Assembly: GCA_026936335.1 (NCBI GenBank)
Contig: JAPMXV010000028.1
Coordinates: forward strand, 1-64,000
Direction: 5' to 3'
Length of the DNA: 64,000 nucleotides
Origin: Mantamonas sphyraenae
Lineage: Eukaryota; CRuMs; Mantamonadidae
This document shows positions 55,762 to 64,000 of this stretch, piece after piece. The notes under the pieces were generated by a model. That model saw only the letters and a list, made by a program, of their open reading frames with translations. It searched no databases and was not told the DNA's origin. The first letter of the stretch is position 1. The number at the start of each line of letters is the position of its first letter. A program made the position numbers and the translations under genes.

Positions 55762-56632
55762 TCAATTTTGCAGCTGCTGCAATCTTGCCTCCAACGCGTG
55801 CACTTTGCTCTCCAACAGCGCCACTCTCGCTTCAAGTTCAATCTGGCTCTCTTCCGGCACATCCTCTACGGCATCTTTCACGACGTTGCTGCTACTGCTC
55901 TTGGTTTCACCCAGGTGTTCGTCGAAAAAGGATTGCAGCTCCGGCACCGTCTTGCCCTTTGTGTAGGGCACGGTTTCCTCCCCAGTGAACAGTTTGATGG
56001 TGGGGTACGCTTGTACGCTGTTGCGCTGGCAGAACTGCTTCTGCTCGTCAGTGCCCGAGCAGTGACACTCCGCAAACACAACCCGGTCGGCAAAGTGAGC
56101 CGCCAACTTTTGGTAGTCCTTCTTCAGTGCCTTGCAGTGGGTACACCACTCCTCGTAGAACTTCATCAACACAGGCTTTCCCGTCTTGTCGATGCCATCA
56201 AAAAGATCCAGCGAGCTGGTAAACACCTGCACGGGGTCCACAGAGGGTGCGGGCGCCATCTTGAACCGGATAAACTCTTCGATGGTTTGGGGATCCTGTG
56301 CCAGCTGATACTTTCTCAATTCCACTCTCGGTGGTGCTGATGAACAGGTGAGGATAGTCCTGAAAGCCAGCCTCTTGGATGTCGTTGCGATTTTCCGGAC
56401 GCGTGGCGTCGCACTTGTAGAACGGAAGCACCGTGTGCAGCTTCTCCGAAAGTGGCTCCAGCATCCTCACCGTATCCAAACTTGATGGGTGGTCGCTGCT
56501 GTAGAACACCACAAACTTGGGCTGATTGGACGTCTTCAACGACGAAAAGGACTGCTCAACCACAGCCGCTCGGGCCTTCTGGACGCAAAGCACATTCAAC
56601 AAGAGCACCAGTGTGACCACAAACACAGCCAT
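55762..56632 (-). CDS. PDI-like protein with two thioredoxin folds; one frame break
   Basis: This is probably an ER-lumen thioredoxin-fold protein. The ATG at 56632 yields a signal sequence (MAVFVVTLVLLLNVLCVQKARA). Domain 1 (KFVVFYSSDHPSSLDTVRML to YPHLFIST) has the thioredoxin layout but SDHPSS where CxxC is expected, so it is probably redox-inactive. The frame then breaks at 56311-56314 (an AAA run on the coding strand). Skipping one A joins SGIEK to YQLAQDPQTIEEFIRF, a normal end of a PDI a-domain. Domain 2 has the active site EEWCTHCKAL and cis-Pro region QAYPTIKLF. A short C-terminal coiled coil (RVALLESKVHALEARLQQLQ) follows. An intron explanation is less likely because no CTGAC or pyrimidine tract is present. 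No KDEL-type signal is seen. Confidence 0.72.
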
Positions 56633-56714
56633 GTGACTTGGCGCCTTTCCAACAGGGTTGGTTGCTGTGTGCAGGCCAATGCGCTTCTTCGACCACAACT
56701 CCGTGAGTGACCCC
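56633..56714. promoter_or_regulatory. Divergent promoter, PDI-like / MMAA
   Basis: There are 82 bp between starts. TTGGC lies at 56638-56642 (TTGGCGCC) and its complement GCCAA at 56675-56679, as part of a CCAAT box. Confidence 0.5.
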
Positions 56715-57839
56715 ATGTTTGCGCGCAGTTCTGGTGGCCGTCGCGCATGTCTGCCCACCTGTCTGTCGCTCCGCCGTGGAATGTCTACGCTGGTCAACAC
56801 AGAGGATGACAAGAAGATCAACGACCTCGTCGAGGGGGTTGTCAACGGCAACCGGACGGCGTTGAGCAGAGCAATCACTCTTGTGGAGTCCACCAAATGG
56901 GCACACATGTCCAACGCCTCCCTCATGATGACCAAGCTACTTCAATACCGCAATGAGCAGTTGGATGCCAACGAACAGTCCCCTGCAGTGCGCATTGGCA
57001 TCTCTGGTTCTCCAGGAGTCGGGAAGAGCACTTTTATCAACCGCTTTGGCTCGTACTTGACTGGAAAGGGACACAAGGTGGCCGTCATGGCTGTTGACCC
57101 CACCTCTTCACTCACAGGTGGCTCCATTATGGGAGACAAGACCCGCATGATCGATTTGGCACGCGATCCCAACGCGTTTGTCCGGCCGTCCAAAACCGCC
57201 GGCACGTTGGGAGGAGTGGGTCGAAACACAAACGAGACCATTCTACTATTTGAAGCGGCTGGATACGACACAGTGCTCGTGGAAACGGTTGGTGTGGGCC
57301 AGAGTGAGGTCGCCGTTGCGCAGATGACGGACACTTTCCTCCTGCTGATGTCTCCGGGCACGGGCGACGAGCTCCAGGGAATCAAGCGCGGCATCATGGA
57401 GCTTGCCGATGTGATTGTTGTCAACAAGGCAGACGGGGAACTTGAGAACGCAGCCCGCATCACAGCCAGCGAGTTTATGCGCGCTTTAAAGTTCCAACGA
57501 CCCCGAACCAAGTTTTGGACGCCTCAGGTGCTGCGAGTGTCGGCTCTCAACGAGAGCAGCGAAGAGCGTGTGAACAACATGGACGACGTGTGGAACACAC
57601 TCCTCGACATGCACTCGCTGATGGTCGACAACGGATTCCTGGACAGCAATCGCGCAAAGCAACGCATCCAATGGATGCACAAGTATCTCCAGGACACGGT
57701 GATGGACAGACTCCTTCGCAGCGACGACAATGCCGTTCTCGTCAAATCCATCGAGAGCGATTTGGCAAAGGGGCTTGTGTCTCCGCGCTTTGCCGCTGAG
57801 TCTCTCTTCACCAAACTTGGCATGGGCGCGCCCCAGTAA
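56715..57839 (+). CDS. MMAA: Methylmalonic aciduria type A protein, MeaB-type GTPase
   Basis: This mitochondrial G3E-family GTPase gates cobalamin delivery to, and protects, methylmalonyl-CoA mutase. It therefore implies a B12-dependent propionate route. The single exon gives 374 residues. The N-terminus MFARSSGGRRACLPTCLSLRR is a typical mitochondrial presequence. GTPase motifs: G1 GSPGVGKST (residues 98-106), DPTSSLTGGSIMGDKTRM, the switch region VETVGVGQSE and G4 NKAD. The C-terminal helical dimerisation arm has WMHKYLQDTVMDRLLRS. Its stop is only 26 bp before the inner edge of the right repeat arm. It starts 82 bp from the PDI-like gene. Confidence 0.95.
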   Translation: MFARSSGGRRACLPTCLSLRRGMSTLVNTEDDKKINDLVEGVVNGNRTALSRAITLVESTKWAHMSNASLMMTKLLQYRNEQLDANEQSPAVRIGISGSPGVGKSTFINRFGSYLTGKGHKVAVMAVDPTSSLTGGSIMGDKTRMIDLARDPNAFVRPSKTAGTLGGVGRNTNETILLFEAAGYDTVLVETVGVGQSEVAVAQMTDTFLLLMSPGTGDELQGIKRGIMELADVIVVNKADGELENAARITASEFMRALKFQRPRTKFWTPQVLRVSALNESSEERVNNMDDVWNTLLDMHSLMVDNGFLDSNRAKQRIQWMHKYLQDTVMDRLLRSDDNAVLVKSIESDLAKGLVSPRFAAESLFTKLGMGAPQ

Positions 57840-57865
57840 AAACGAACCCATCAGCAAGGAAATGT

Positions 57866-57943
57866 GGATTCTCCTTCTTTGCTCGCGTCGGCTATCTTCT
57901 CCTCAACGGGGTGTCATGGTTTGTTGTCTTTCAGCTTCTCTGA
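57866..57943 (+). pseudogene. Orphan 3'-end fragment of the phosphoesterase gene
   Basis: These 78 bp encode the last 25 residues and stop of the phosphoesterase (GFSFFARVGYLLLNGVSWF and onward). No upstream gene body is attached; MMAA precedes it. It marks the inner edge of the right repeat arm. Confidence 0.9.
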
Positions 57944-58926
57944 CCCTGAGCGTCCGACGCTGCTCCGGCCGCCCTGCCCATCGCCCAAATGAACGACACA
58001 CCCACGCCCCCATCCCCACCCCCTACACACACACACACACACACACACACATTCACCTCGTTGTTGCTGTGGATGGACGCTCCATTTCACCATTCTCACT
58101 CTCGTCACCACACATCTCTTCTCCACTCCTCCACATCTCACCTCTCTTCACTGCCCGTGTCTCTCCCTTGGCCTCTCCACGCCGCCACTTGTGCATCTCT
58201 TGTTCTTGTGCTCCGTAGCTCATGCTTCGAGGCCATCCTGTGCTCCTTCCCGCTCTCTTTCCTCCCATCTCCCATCCCTCCGTCCCCCTCCCCCTCCCCT
58301 TCCTCCCTCCACACCCCACCCTAGTCACCCAGATGCAGACACAAAAGTGCCTCCTGCTTCCTGGTCATGCTTCTTGATCTCACCCTACGCGCTCGTTCGT
58401 GTTCTCGGGTTGCTCTTGTTGCTCCGCCGTCCGACCGCGCGCTCCTCCTGCGCGTGCGAGCCCCCTCGCCTCCGCCTTGCCGAGCACCTGCGATTCCCAC
58501 CATGTGCATCACTCTCGCACACCCTAGTGTGCCATACGCTCTGCCCACCGTTCGTCATCGCTCATCGTTGCTCATTGGCTTGTGGCTTCCTCGCCGCCGC
58601 TCGCCCCCGCCTTTCTTGTTGTTGGGCTCCTTCATCTCTGCATGTCCCCACAAAGCACTTGGCCAAAACACCCGCCATGCACCTGGACACCTGTCCTGTG
58701 TGCCCCTCCCTCCCTCCTCCGCCACCCTCTCCCAAACTCCTCTCCTCACGTCCCACCCAAAAACCAGCCTTGGCCGGGCTGCACCCTGCCTCACAGGTCA
58801 CACACAAGCCACTCCTTGTCATCCCAGAGTGTTCTCCAGCGTGCCTGGCCGCCGTGCCAATTCCCGGTTGCCCTCCCCACCTTTCCTCCTCCTCCTCCTC
58901 CTCCTCTCTCCTCCGCAGCAGCCTCC
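57944..58926. other. Long pyrimidine-rich intergenic stretch (right arm)
   Basis: This 983-bp counterpart of 51844-52833 includes a (CA)n tract near 58026-58051 and a (CTC)n tract near 58886-58908. Open frames here run on into the antisense of PABP and have no family character. It could be the PABP 3' UTR or a non-coding transcript. Confidence 0.5.
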
Positions 58927-61357
58927 TTACTGCTCACCGCCCTGCTGCTGCATGTGAGCCTGCAGCACCTTCTGCGCCTCGCCAACCTTGGCTGCCAGTG
59001 CCTCGGGCACCTCCAGCAGATGAAGCAGCTCAAAGTTGTCCATCTCCAGAAGCATGCCTGTGATCTTGGCGGCCGTGTCCATGTCCGGGATCTCCTCCAG
59101 GTCGTTCACCAGCGGGAACAGACGGTCGCCCAGCATGTCCTTCTGCTCGGCGGGGCTTGCAGACGTCAGCTCCGTGATCGTCAGTGCCTCCATGCTGTCA
59201 CCCTCGCCACCCTGCTGCTGCTGTCCACCCTGCTGCTGTCCACCCTGCTGCCTCTGCACGTTCTGGTTCGGGTTGCGCTGTTGGCGTTGCTGCTGCTGAG
59301 CCTGCTGCTGCTGCTGCGGCACCACAAATCCCTGCTGCTGGCCCTGCTGACCCTGCCCACGTCCAAACTGCGGCACCACGTTGTACACCAGACGTCCGTT
59401 CGGTCCCATCTGCTGCTGTGCCTGCTGCTGGTAGAACATCTGTGCCTGCTGCGCATACATCTGGTTCTGCTGCTGCATGTTCCCCTGCTGCTGGATGCGC
59501 AGCGCGTTCTGACGCTGCGCATGCTGCGCCTCCAGCTGTGCACGGCGCACCTCCTTGCGCTGAGCCAGAGCCGCGTAGATCGGCTTCTGTCCGATGTGCT
59601 TGCCGTTCATGTCCGTCACTGCCTTGGTCGCCTCCTCAGCAGACGAGAAGCACACAAACCCAAAGCCCTTCGAGTTGCCCTTCTCGTCCACCATCACCTT
59701 GGAGCTCGTGATCGTTCCAAACGGTGCAAACTCTTCCCGCAGCTTCTGGTCGTCCACTGCGTCGTCCAGGTTCTTCACGTAAACGTTCACGCCCTGGTAT
59801 CGGTTCAGACGCTCCTCGCGCATCTGCTGGAACTTCTTCTGCAGCTCCTGCTGGCGCTCGCTCTTCTTCTGCGCACGCGTCACCGTCAATGCCTGTCCCT
59901 TCAGCTCGAATCCGTCCAGCTCGTCCACTGCTGCACGTGCTGCCGACGTCTCCTTGAAGTTCACAAACCCAAAGCCCCGCGACACCGTCACCATCTCCTC
60001 ATCATCTGCGCCTGCCTCCTCCTTCTCGCCCTCTTCGCCCTCCTTCTTGCCCTCCTCGCCCTCTTCCTCCTCCTCCTCTCCTTCGCCGTCCTCTTCCCCC
60101 TCCGAGTTGCCCTTGCCCTCCAGCAGCTTCTGTGCCACGCTGGCCTTCACCTTCTTCTGCATGATCACCAGGGACGTGATCTCGCCGTACTTGCTGAACA
60201 GCTCCTCCAGCTCCTCCTCCGTCACCGCCAGTGCCACGTTCTTCACGTACACATTGGTAAAGTTGCGCTCGCCGTTCTTCTGCCTCTCCTTCTTCGGCAC
60301 AAACGGGCCCACAAACACCTTCTTGTCGTTCAGAAGCATGCCGTTCACCTTGTCGATGGCCTTCTGCGCTCCTTCGTCGCTGTCAAACTGCACAAAGCCG
60401 TAGCCCTTGCTGTTGCCCTGCTGGTCCATCGCCACCTTGGCGCTCAGGATGTTCCCGAACGAGCTGAACACGTCGTACAGCGCCTTGTTGTTGATCGACT
60501 CGTCCAGGTTCTTGATAAAGATGTTGCCCTGGCCGCTCTTGCGCTGGCTCGGGTCACGGTGCGACCACATCACACGGCACGGCTGTCCGTTGATCGACGT
60601 AAAGTTCAGCGTGTCCAGAGCACGCTCGGCTGTGTGGTGTGTGTGTGGTGTGTGTGTGTCATGTACGCGCCATGCATTCCATGGGGTCATGTGTGTTCAT
60701 ACCAGGCCACACCCGTTGTTGTTGTGTCAGTCATTGCTACACACCCATTCTCTTTGCCCTTTGCCGTTCACTCCAGCGGACATGCAAATTTTTCCACCGT
60801 CCACGAAAAAATGCACTTCTGCCCGCTGCTACCCCGCTCACCACCTAGCTCCCTCATGCAACCCGTACACCCCATGCTCTGCCCACACCCTGCCTCCTCC
60901 CGAATCCGTCTCTTGTCCCCTCTGCCTCTGCCTCCTCCGCCTGCATTCGGCCCCGGACCGCTTCCTCCGCTACCTTACCCGGAAAGCGTTCTTGCGAAGG
61001 GCCATTCCTCACCAAACCCTGCCCCCACCGCACACGCACCCATGCACTCTCTCACACCTCGTACGCCATCCCATCCGATGCACACTGCACGTTGTACTGC
61101 CTCCGCATAAACCTACCATCCATCGTCGACTGGTAGTTGATGTACGCGTAGCCGAGAGAACGGCGCGTAATCGAGTCACGGCACACGCGAATGCTCTGCA
61201 CCGTGCCGGCCTGCGAAAACAGCTCAAAGAGAACTGCCTCCGTCACGTCCGGGTGCAGATCGCCCACGTACAGAGACGGAGACTGGAACTGCGACTGGCC
61301 CTGTTGACCCTGACCCTGCTGGGCCTGCGACTGCTGCTGCTTGCCTTCAGACGACAT
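58927..61357 (-). CDS. PABPC: Cytoplasmic poly(A)-binding protein, right copy
   Basis: Exons 61357-61117 and 60629-58927 give 647 residues with the same four RRMs, acidic RRM3 insert, Gln-rich linker and MLLE domain as the left copy. Both the start and splice sites are conserved. Exon 2 encodes the same protein, while synonymous changes exist (for example a Val codon near 59789). This indicates a recent duplication or ongoing gene conversion with both copies kept functional. It is tandem to and downstream of the kinesin gene, which is probably the ancestral neighbour on this side. On its 3' side it meets MMAA rather than the phosphoesterase. Confidence 0.96.
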
Positions 61358-61716
61358 TCTTCTTGGTGTTGGTTGGTTTCTTGAAAGAAATAGGTTTTTG
61401 CTTTCTTGCCTAAGCACGGGGTTTGTTGGTGTGTTTGAGAGTACAGACTCGTTCAACAGTTGGTGTTTTGTCTTTCTTGGTGACGATCCGGCGTGCAAGC
61501 GAATCTCAAAAGAGACGGTTTTTTTTGTTTTTTTGATGCCCGCCCATGCGCAATGACAACCCTTCGTGTGGCCAAACCCGCTTTCAGGTCGCTTGCATTC
61601 AGTGTGCGGTGCTCTTCTGTGCACTGCGAAGCCAATCTCACACTCGGTGCGCCTTTCATTCCACTTTCTCACCCGCGGCCAGCCACCGTCTTCTGGTCCC
61701 CCTTGCATCCATCAAC
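61358..61716 (-). promoter_or_regulatory. PABP 5' flank (right copy) and kinesin 3' flank
   Basis: A 359-bp gap between the kinesin stop and the PABP start on the same strand. It is nearly the same as 49053-49412. It contains two copies of the GCCAA/TTGGC element (about 61573 and 61634) and a T-rich run (about 61520-61534). No further gene was seen. Confidence 0.5.
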
Positions 61717-61796
61717 TCACAGCAGCACACACGACTTGGAGCCCTTGGCCGTTTCGGTCTTCTTGCCGTTGTCCTTAGGCGCGACGCTGTTACCAG

Positions 61797-61833
<37 letters not shown>

Positions 61834-64000
61834 GGCCGAGGTGTTCGTGCTGGGGGCCACCTTCTCCTCAGCCTGCGGCTTCTCTTGTGCCTCGGTCTTG
61901 GCAGAAGTAGTGTTGGAATTGGGCATGCTGGGCATGCTGGGAGTGCCGCCCGAGCTGCTGTTGGCGTTGGGCATGCTGGGCATGTTGCCGCTGCTCCCGC
62001 TCTTGTTTGCGCTGGGCATGCTGGGCATGCTGGGCGTGCTTCCATTGCCACCACTGCTGCTGTTGGCACTGGGCATGCTGGGCATACTGGGCGTGCTCCC
62101 GCCACCGGAATTGCTGTTGGCACTGGGCATGCTGGGCATGCTTGGTGAGCTCGGCTGCTGCTTGTCCGAACCAGGCATGCTGGGCATGCTGGGCTTCTTC
62201 TGGCTGTCATTGCTTCCACTGGCATTGGGCATGCTGGGCATGCTGGGCATACTGGGTGTGCTCGGCTGCTTGCTTGCGTTGGCGCTTGGCATGCTGGGCA
62301 TGCTGGGCGAACTTGGCTGCTTGTCACCAATGGACGGCAATGCTGTCTTGTCCAGCGGGTTGCCACCTGCAGAAGCCGACGATGACGATGACGAGCTGGA
62401 TGAGCCGTTGCTTCCTGCGTTGGGCAAAGACGGCAGCGAAGACGGCATGGAAGGAGTCGATGGTGTCTCGTCTGTTGACTTGCCACCGTCACTCATGCCG
62501 CTGCTGAACGGCGAGCTAGCTCCTCCGCGAGAGCCACTGCGCATGCGGTCGAACCCACTGGGCGTAGACGGACGTGGCGAGTCGATCTGGCTGGCTGCGT
62601 CCACGGGATGGCCCCACACTTCCACAACCAGCGCTGTGCTTTGCAGATACTTCTTGAACTCCTCTGTCACCGGATAGATGGAAAACTTTTGCGCAAAGTC
62701 AAACACGGGGTTGATCGTCTTCTCGTTGCAGCGTTCCGTGACAAACGGCTCTTCGCTCATGAAGAACTTGAACTGGCAGTACGTGCCAAAGCCCAGCTTC
62801 TTGGGCAGGCCTCGGCACGCAACCACGTGGATCACAAAGTCCATGCGCGTGCCCAGCTCTCCCCAGTCTTCGTCGTCCAGCTCGTCGCCGCGTTCGCCGT
62901 TGGGTCCAATCGGGTAGATTTCCACCTGCAGTTCGCCCTGTTGCTTGCCCGAGTAGTCCACAATTGGCGTTTGCAAATCAATGTCCACCGCGTACTCCAA
63001 ACCCTCCAGAAAGATTTGGGACTGGCCAATGAGCTGGTCTTCGGGTGGGTCCCAGAACGGATCGTCCTCTTGGTCCAGCTGGAAGTCGTTGCCCATTTCC
63101 AGAAACTCCGAGTACATCTCGCGAATGATGTACACACGGTTGATGAACTTGTCGTAGGGCCACGTGTGCACCGCGCTGCTCTCGTGCTCGTGCAGCAGCA
63201 TAGCCAGGTCCGACTCTTTCGTTTGCGACCCGCCTGCACCAGGCACCACCTTCACGATCATCTTCAGCTCAAAGTGGCAGTTCTTGCCCATTTCCTCCGC
63301 AATCGCGTTGGCTTCGTTGACCATGGGGATGGTCTTGATGAGCTTGTCCTCCAGCAGCTCCATGGCGCGTTGTTCCTTCTGCTTCTGGAACACATAGTCG
63401 TCGTGCTCAAACTTGATCTTCTCGTACTGATCCTTGAGCACCGTCAGCTGCGCTTCCATCTCTTCCTTCTTCGCTTCCATCTGGGCGACGGCCTCGTCGT
63501 GGGCTTTCTTGGCGTCCTGATCGTCTGGGTTGGCGTCCAGTGTGGCCTTGGTTGTTTCCACCTCGCTCTGCAGCAGATCCAGCGGACGTGCAAACGTGCT
63601 CTCCTCCCGCTTGATCTGCGTCTCCAGCTGGCGCATCTGCTGCTGCCAGCGGATAGTGCGTTCGTCCGAAAATGGGCCATCATGCTTGGTAACTCCCAGG
63701 GAGCTCATTTGTGCCGCGTTGAGCTCCTTGGCCGCAAAGGAAAAGTCCACCAGGTCGTTTCCCAGCAGAGCACCGGCCTCCTCGGGGTGTTCGGCCAGGT
63801 ACTTTTCCTTTTCGGCGCGGATGCGCGCTGCCTCTTCGGGCACGTTGTAGCGGAAGAAGTGGTTGTTGCCCATCACGATGCGGTCACTGTGTTGCAGCAC
63901 CACTGGGTTCTTCACCTTGATGCCGTTGACAAACGTGGGTCCTTCCACGGGTGTGAGCGTGGTGGCGCCTTCGGGCTCGCGCAGGATATCGCAATGCACC
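61717..64000 (-). CDS. Kinesin-3-like motor, C-terminal part, with SMP repeats and CaaX box (5' partial)
   Basis: The gene enters from the right edge; the motor domain lies outside, so the kinesin call rests on the tail. The visible 760 residues begin with an FHA domain (GPTFVNGIKVKNPVVLQHSD, RIVMGNNHFFRYN). A charged coiled coil (about 63350-63800) and a kinesin-3-type region (KFINRVYIIREMYSEFLEMG) follow. Next is a C2-like domain (HVVACRGLPKKLGFGTYCQF, NPVFDFAQKF, LVVEVWG). A long Ser/Pro/Met-rich segment with many PSMPSMP repeats (about 61920-62320) and a Ser run lead to the terminus SKSCVLL. CVLL is a geranylgeranylation-type CaaX box. No PH domain is visible where KIF1/Unc104 kinesins have one. 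The last 12 codons lie inside the right repeat arm. Confidence 0.82.
61920..62325 (-). repeat. Coding tandem repeat, SMPSMP units in kinesin tail
   Basis: On the plus strand a GGCATGCTG hexa/nonamer recurs in pairs or triplets. On the coding strand it encodes S/N-x-PSMPSMP clusters separated by short Ser/Asn/Gly/Lys linkers. At least eight clusters are visible. Length polymorphism is to be expected. Confidence 0.85.

Larger units (their letters stand above)
57866..61753. repeat. Inverted repeat, right arm (about 3.9 kb)
   Basis: Reverse complement of 49016-52911. It begins abruptly 26 bp after the MMAA stop with the tail of the phosphoesterase gene and ends inside the last 12 codons of the intact kinesin gene. 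Differences from the left arm include a shorter (CTC)n tract near 58890, single substitutions near 58528, 59789, 60857 and 60972, and one C difference near 61697. The spacer between arms is 52912-57865. Confidence 0.95.

Noticed and set aside
59200-59530. CTG-rich periodic sequence resembling a repeat array or CRISPR
   Set aside because: These are trinucleotide codons of the PABP Gln-rich linker with no constant repeat/variable spacer structure, in a eukaryotic nuclear chromosome.
58582-61110. A plus-strand open frame of 842 codons over the right PABP, with a 1042-codon counterpart in the left arm
   Set aside because: It is the antisense of PABP exon 2, the intron and the non-coding tail. 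Poly-Leu/His/Pro content comes from CTG/CAG codons of the Gln-rich linker.
49016-61753. The inverted repeat as a composite transposon
   Set aside because: There is no transposase, reverse transcriptase, short terminal inverted repeat or target-site duplication at the edges. The arms carry ordinary host gene parts with arbitrary break points.
1-64000. tRNA, rRNA or snRNA genes
   Set aside because: Scanning by eye I found no cloverleaf-like or rRNA-like segment. I cannot exclude a small snoRNA inside an intron, for example in NOP58 or TCP1.

Overview
The window is the left end of a nuclear chromosome of a unicellular, ciliated eukaryote. It opens with about 131 bp of CCCTAA/TTAGGG telomere and continues as gene-dense, GC-rich DNA. 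The genes have short spliceosomal introns (68 to about 490 nt) with GT(A/G) donors, CAG/TAG acceptors and a recurrent CTGAC or CTAAC branch-point-like motif. A very large axonemal dynein heavy chain gene implies motile cilia. MMAA and TAM41 imply a conventional mitochondrion. NOP58, TCP1, USP7, PABP and a kinesin-3 are generic eukaryotic genes. I cannot name the species; a free-living heterotrophic flagellate is the most natural reading.

Layout. 0-4 kb: telomere, then a subtelomeric gene for an unrecognised protein with four homologous modules. 4-14 kb: CHO2-type phosphatidylethanolamine methyltransferase, a coiled-coil protein, NOP58, TCP1 (CCT alpha) and a secreted CrtC/AttH-like protein. 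14-28.5 kb: a DNAH10-type dynein heavy chain, almost all in one 13.5-kb exon. 28.6-35 kb: a 53BP1/Crb2-like protein with an added GATA-type zinc finger, an unknown acidic protein, and a secreted acidic protein with an 11-arginine run. 35-43.4 kb: four PROPPIN (Atg18/WIPI) genes interleaved with a small membrane protein and TAM41. 43.4-49 kb: a CRT-like transporter and USP7. 49-62 kb: a near-identical 3.9-kb inverted repeat, each arm carrying a complete PABP gene. It flanks a 5-kb spacer with a Cdc1/Ted1-like phosphoesterase, a PIN-like carrier, a thioredoxin-fold protein and MMAA. 61.7-64 kb: the C-terminal part of a kinesin-3 ending in a CaaX box.

Organisation. Genes mostly alternate strands. 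Eight divergent pairs have start codons only about 55-136 bp apart, and all eight gaps contain TTGGC or its complement. Most convergent stop codons lie 40-80 bp apart, and one pair overlaps. The exception is the roughly 1-kb non-coding stretch after each PABP copy.

The most notable observations are: the PABP inverted repeat, whose arms carry truncated tails of two neighbouring genes in a pattern that implies an inversion of the spacer; the cluster of four PROPPINs; the SQ/TQ + GATA finger + tandem BRCT protein; the four-module subtelomeric protein; and the prenylation-type kinesin. Three genes show single-base frame breaks, two of them in six-base homopolymers and one in a run of three A; these may be sequence errors. 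Exon boundaries were derived by hand from splice signals, reading phase and family similarity.
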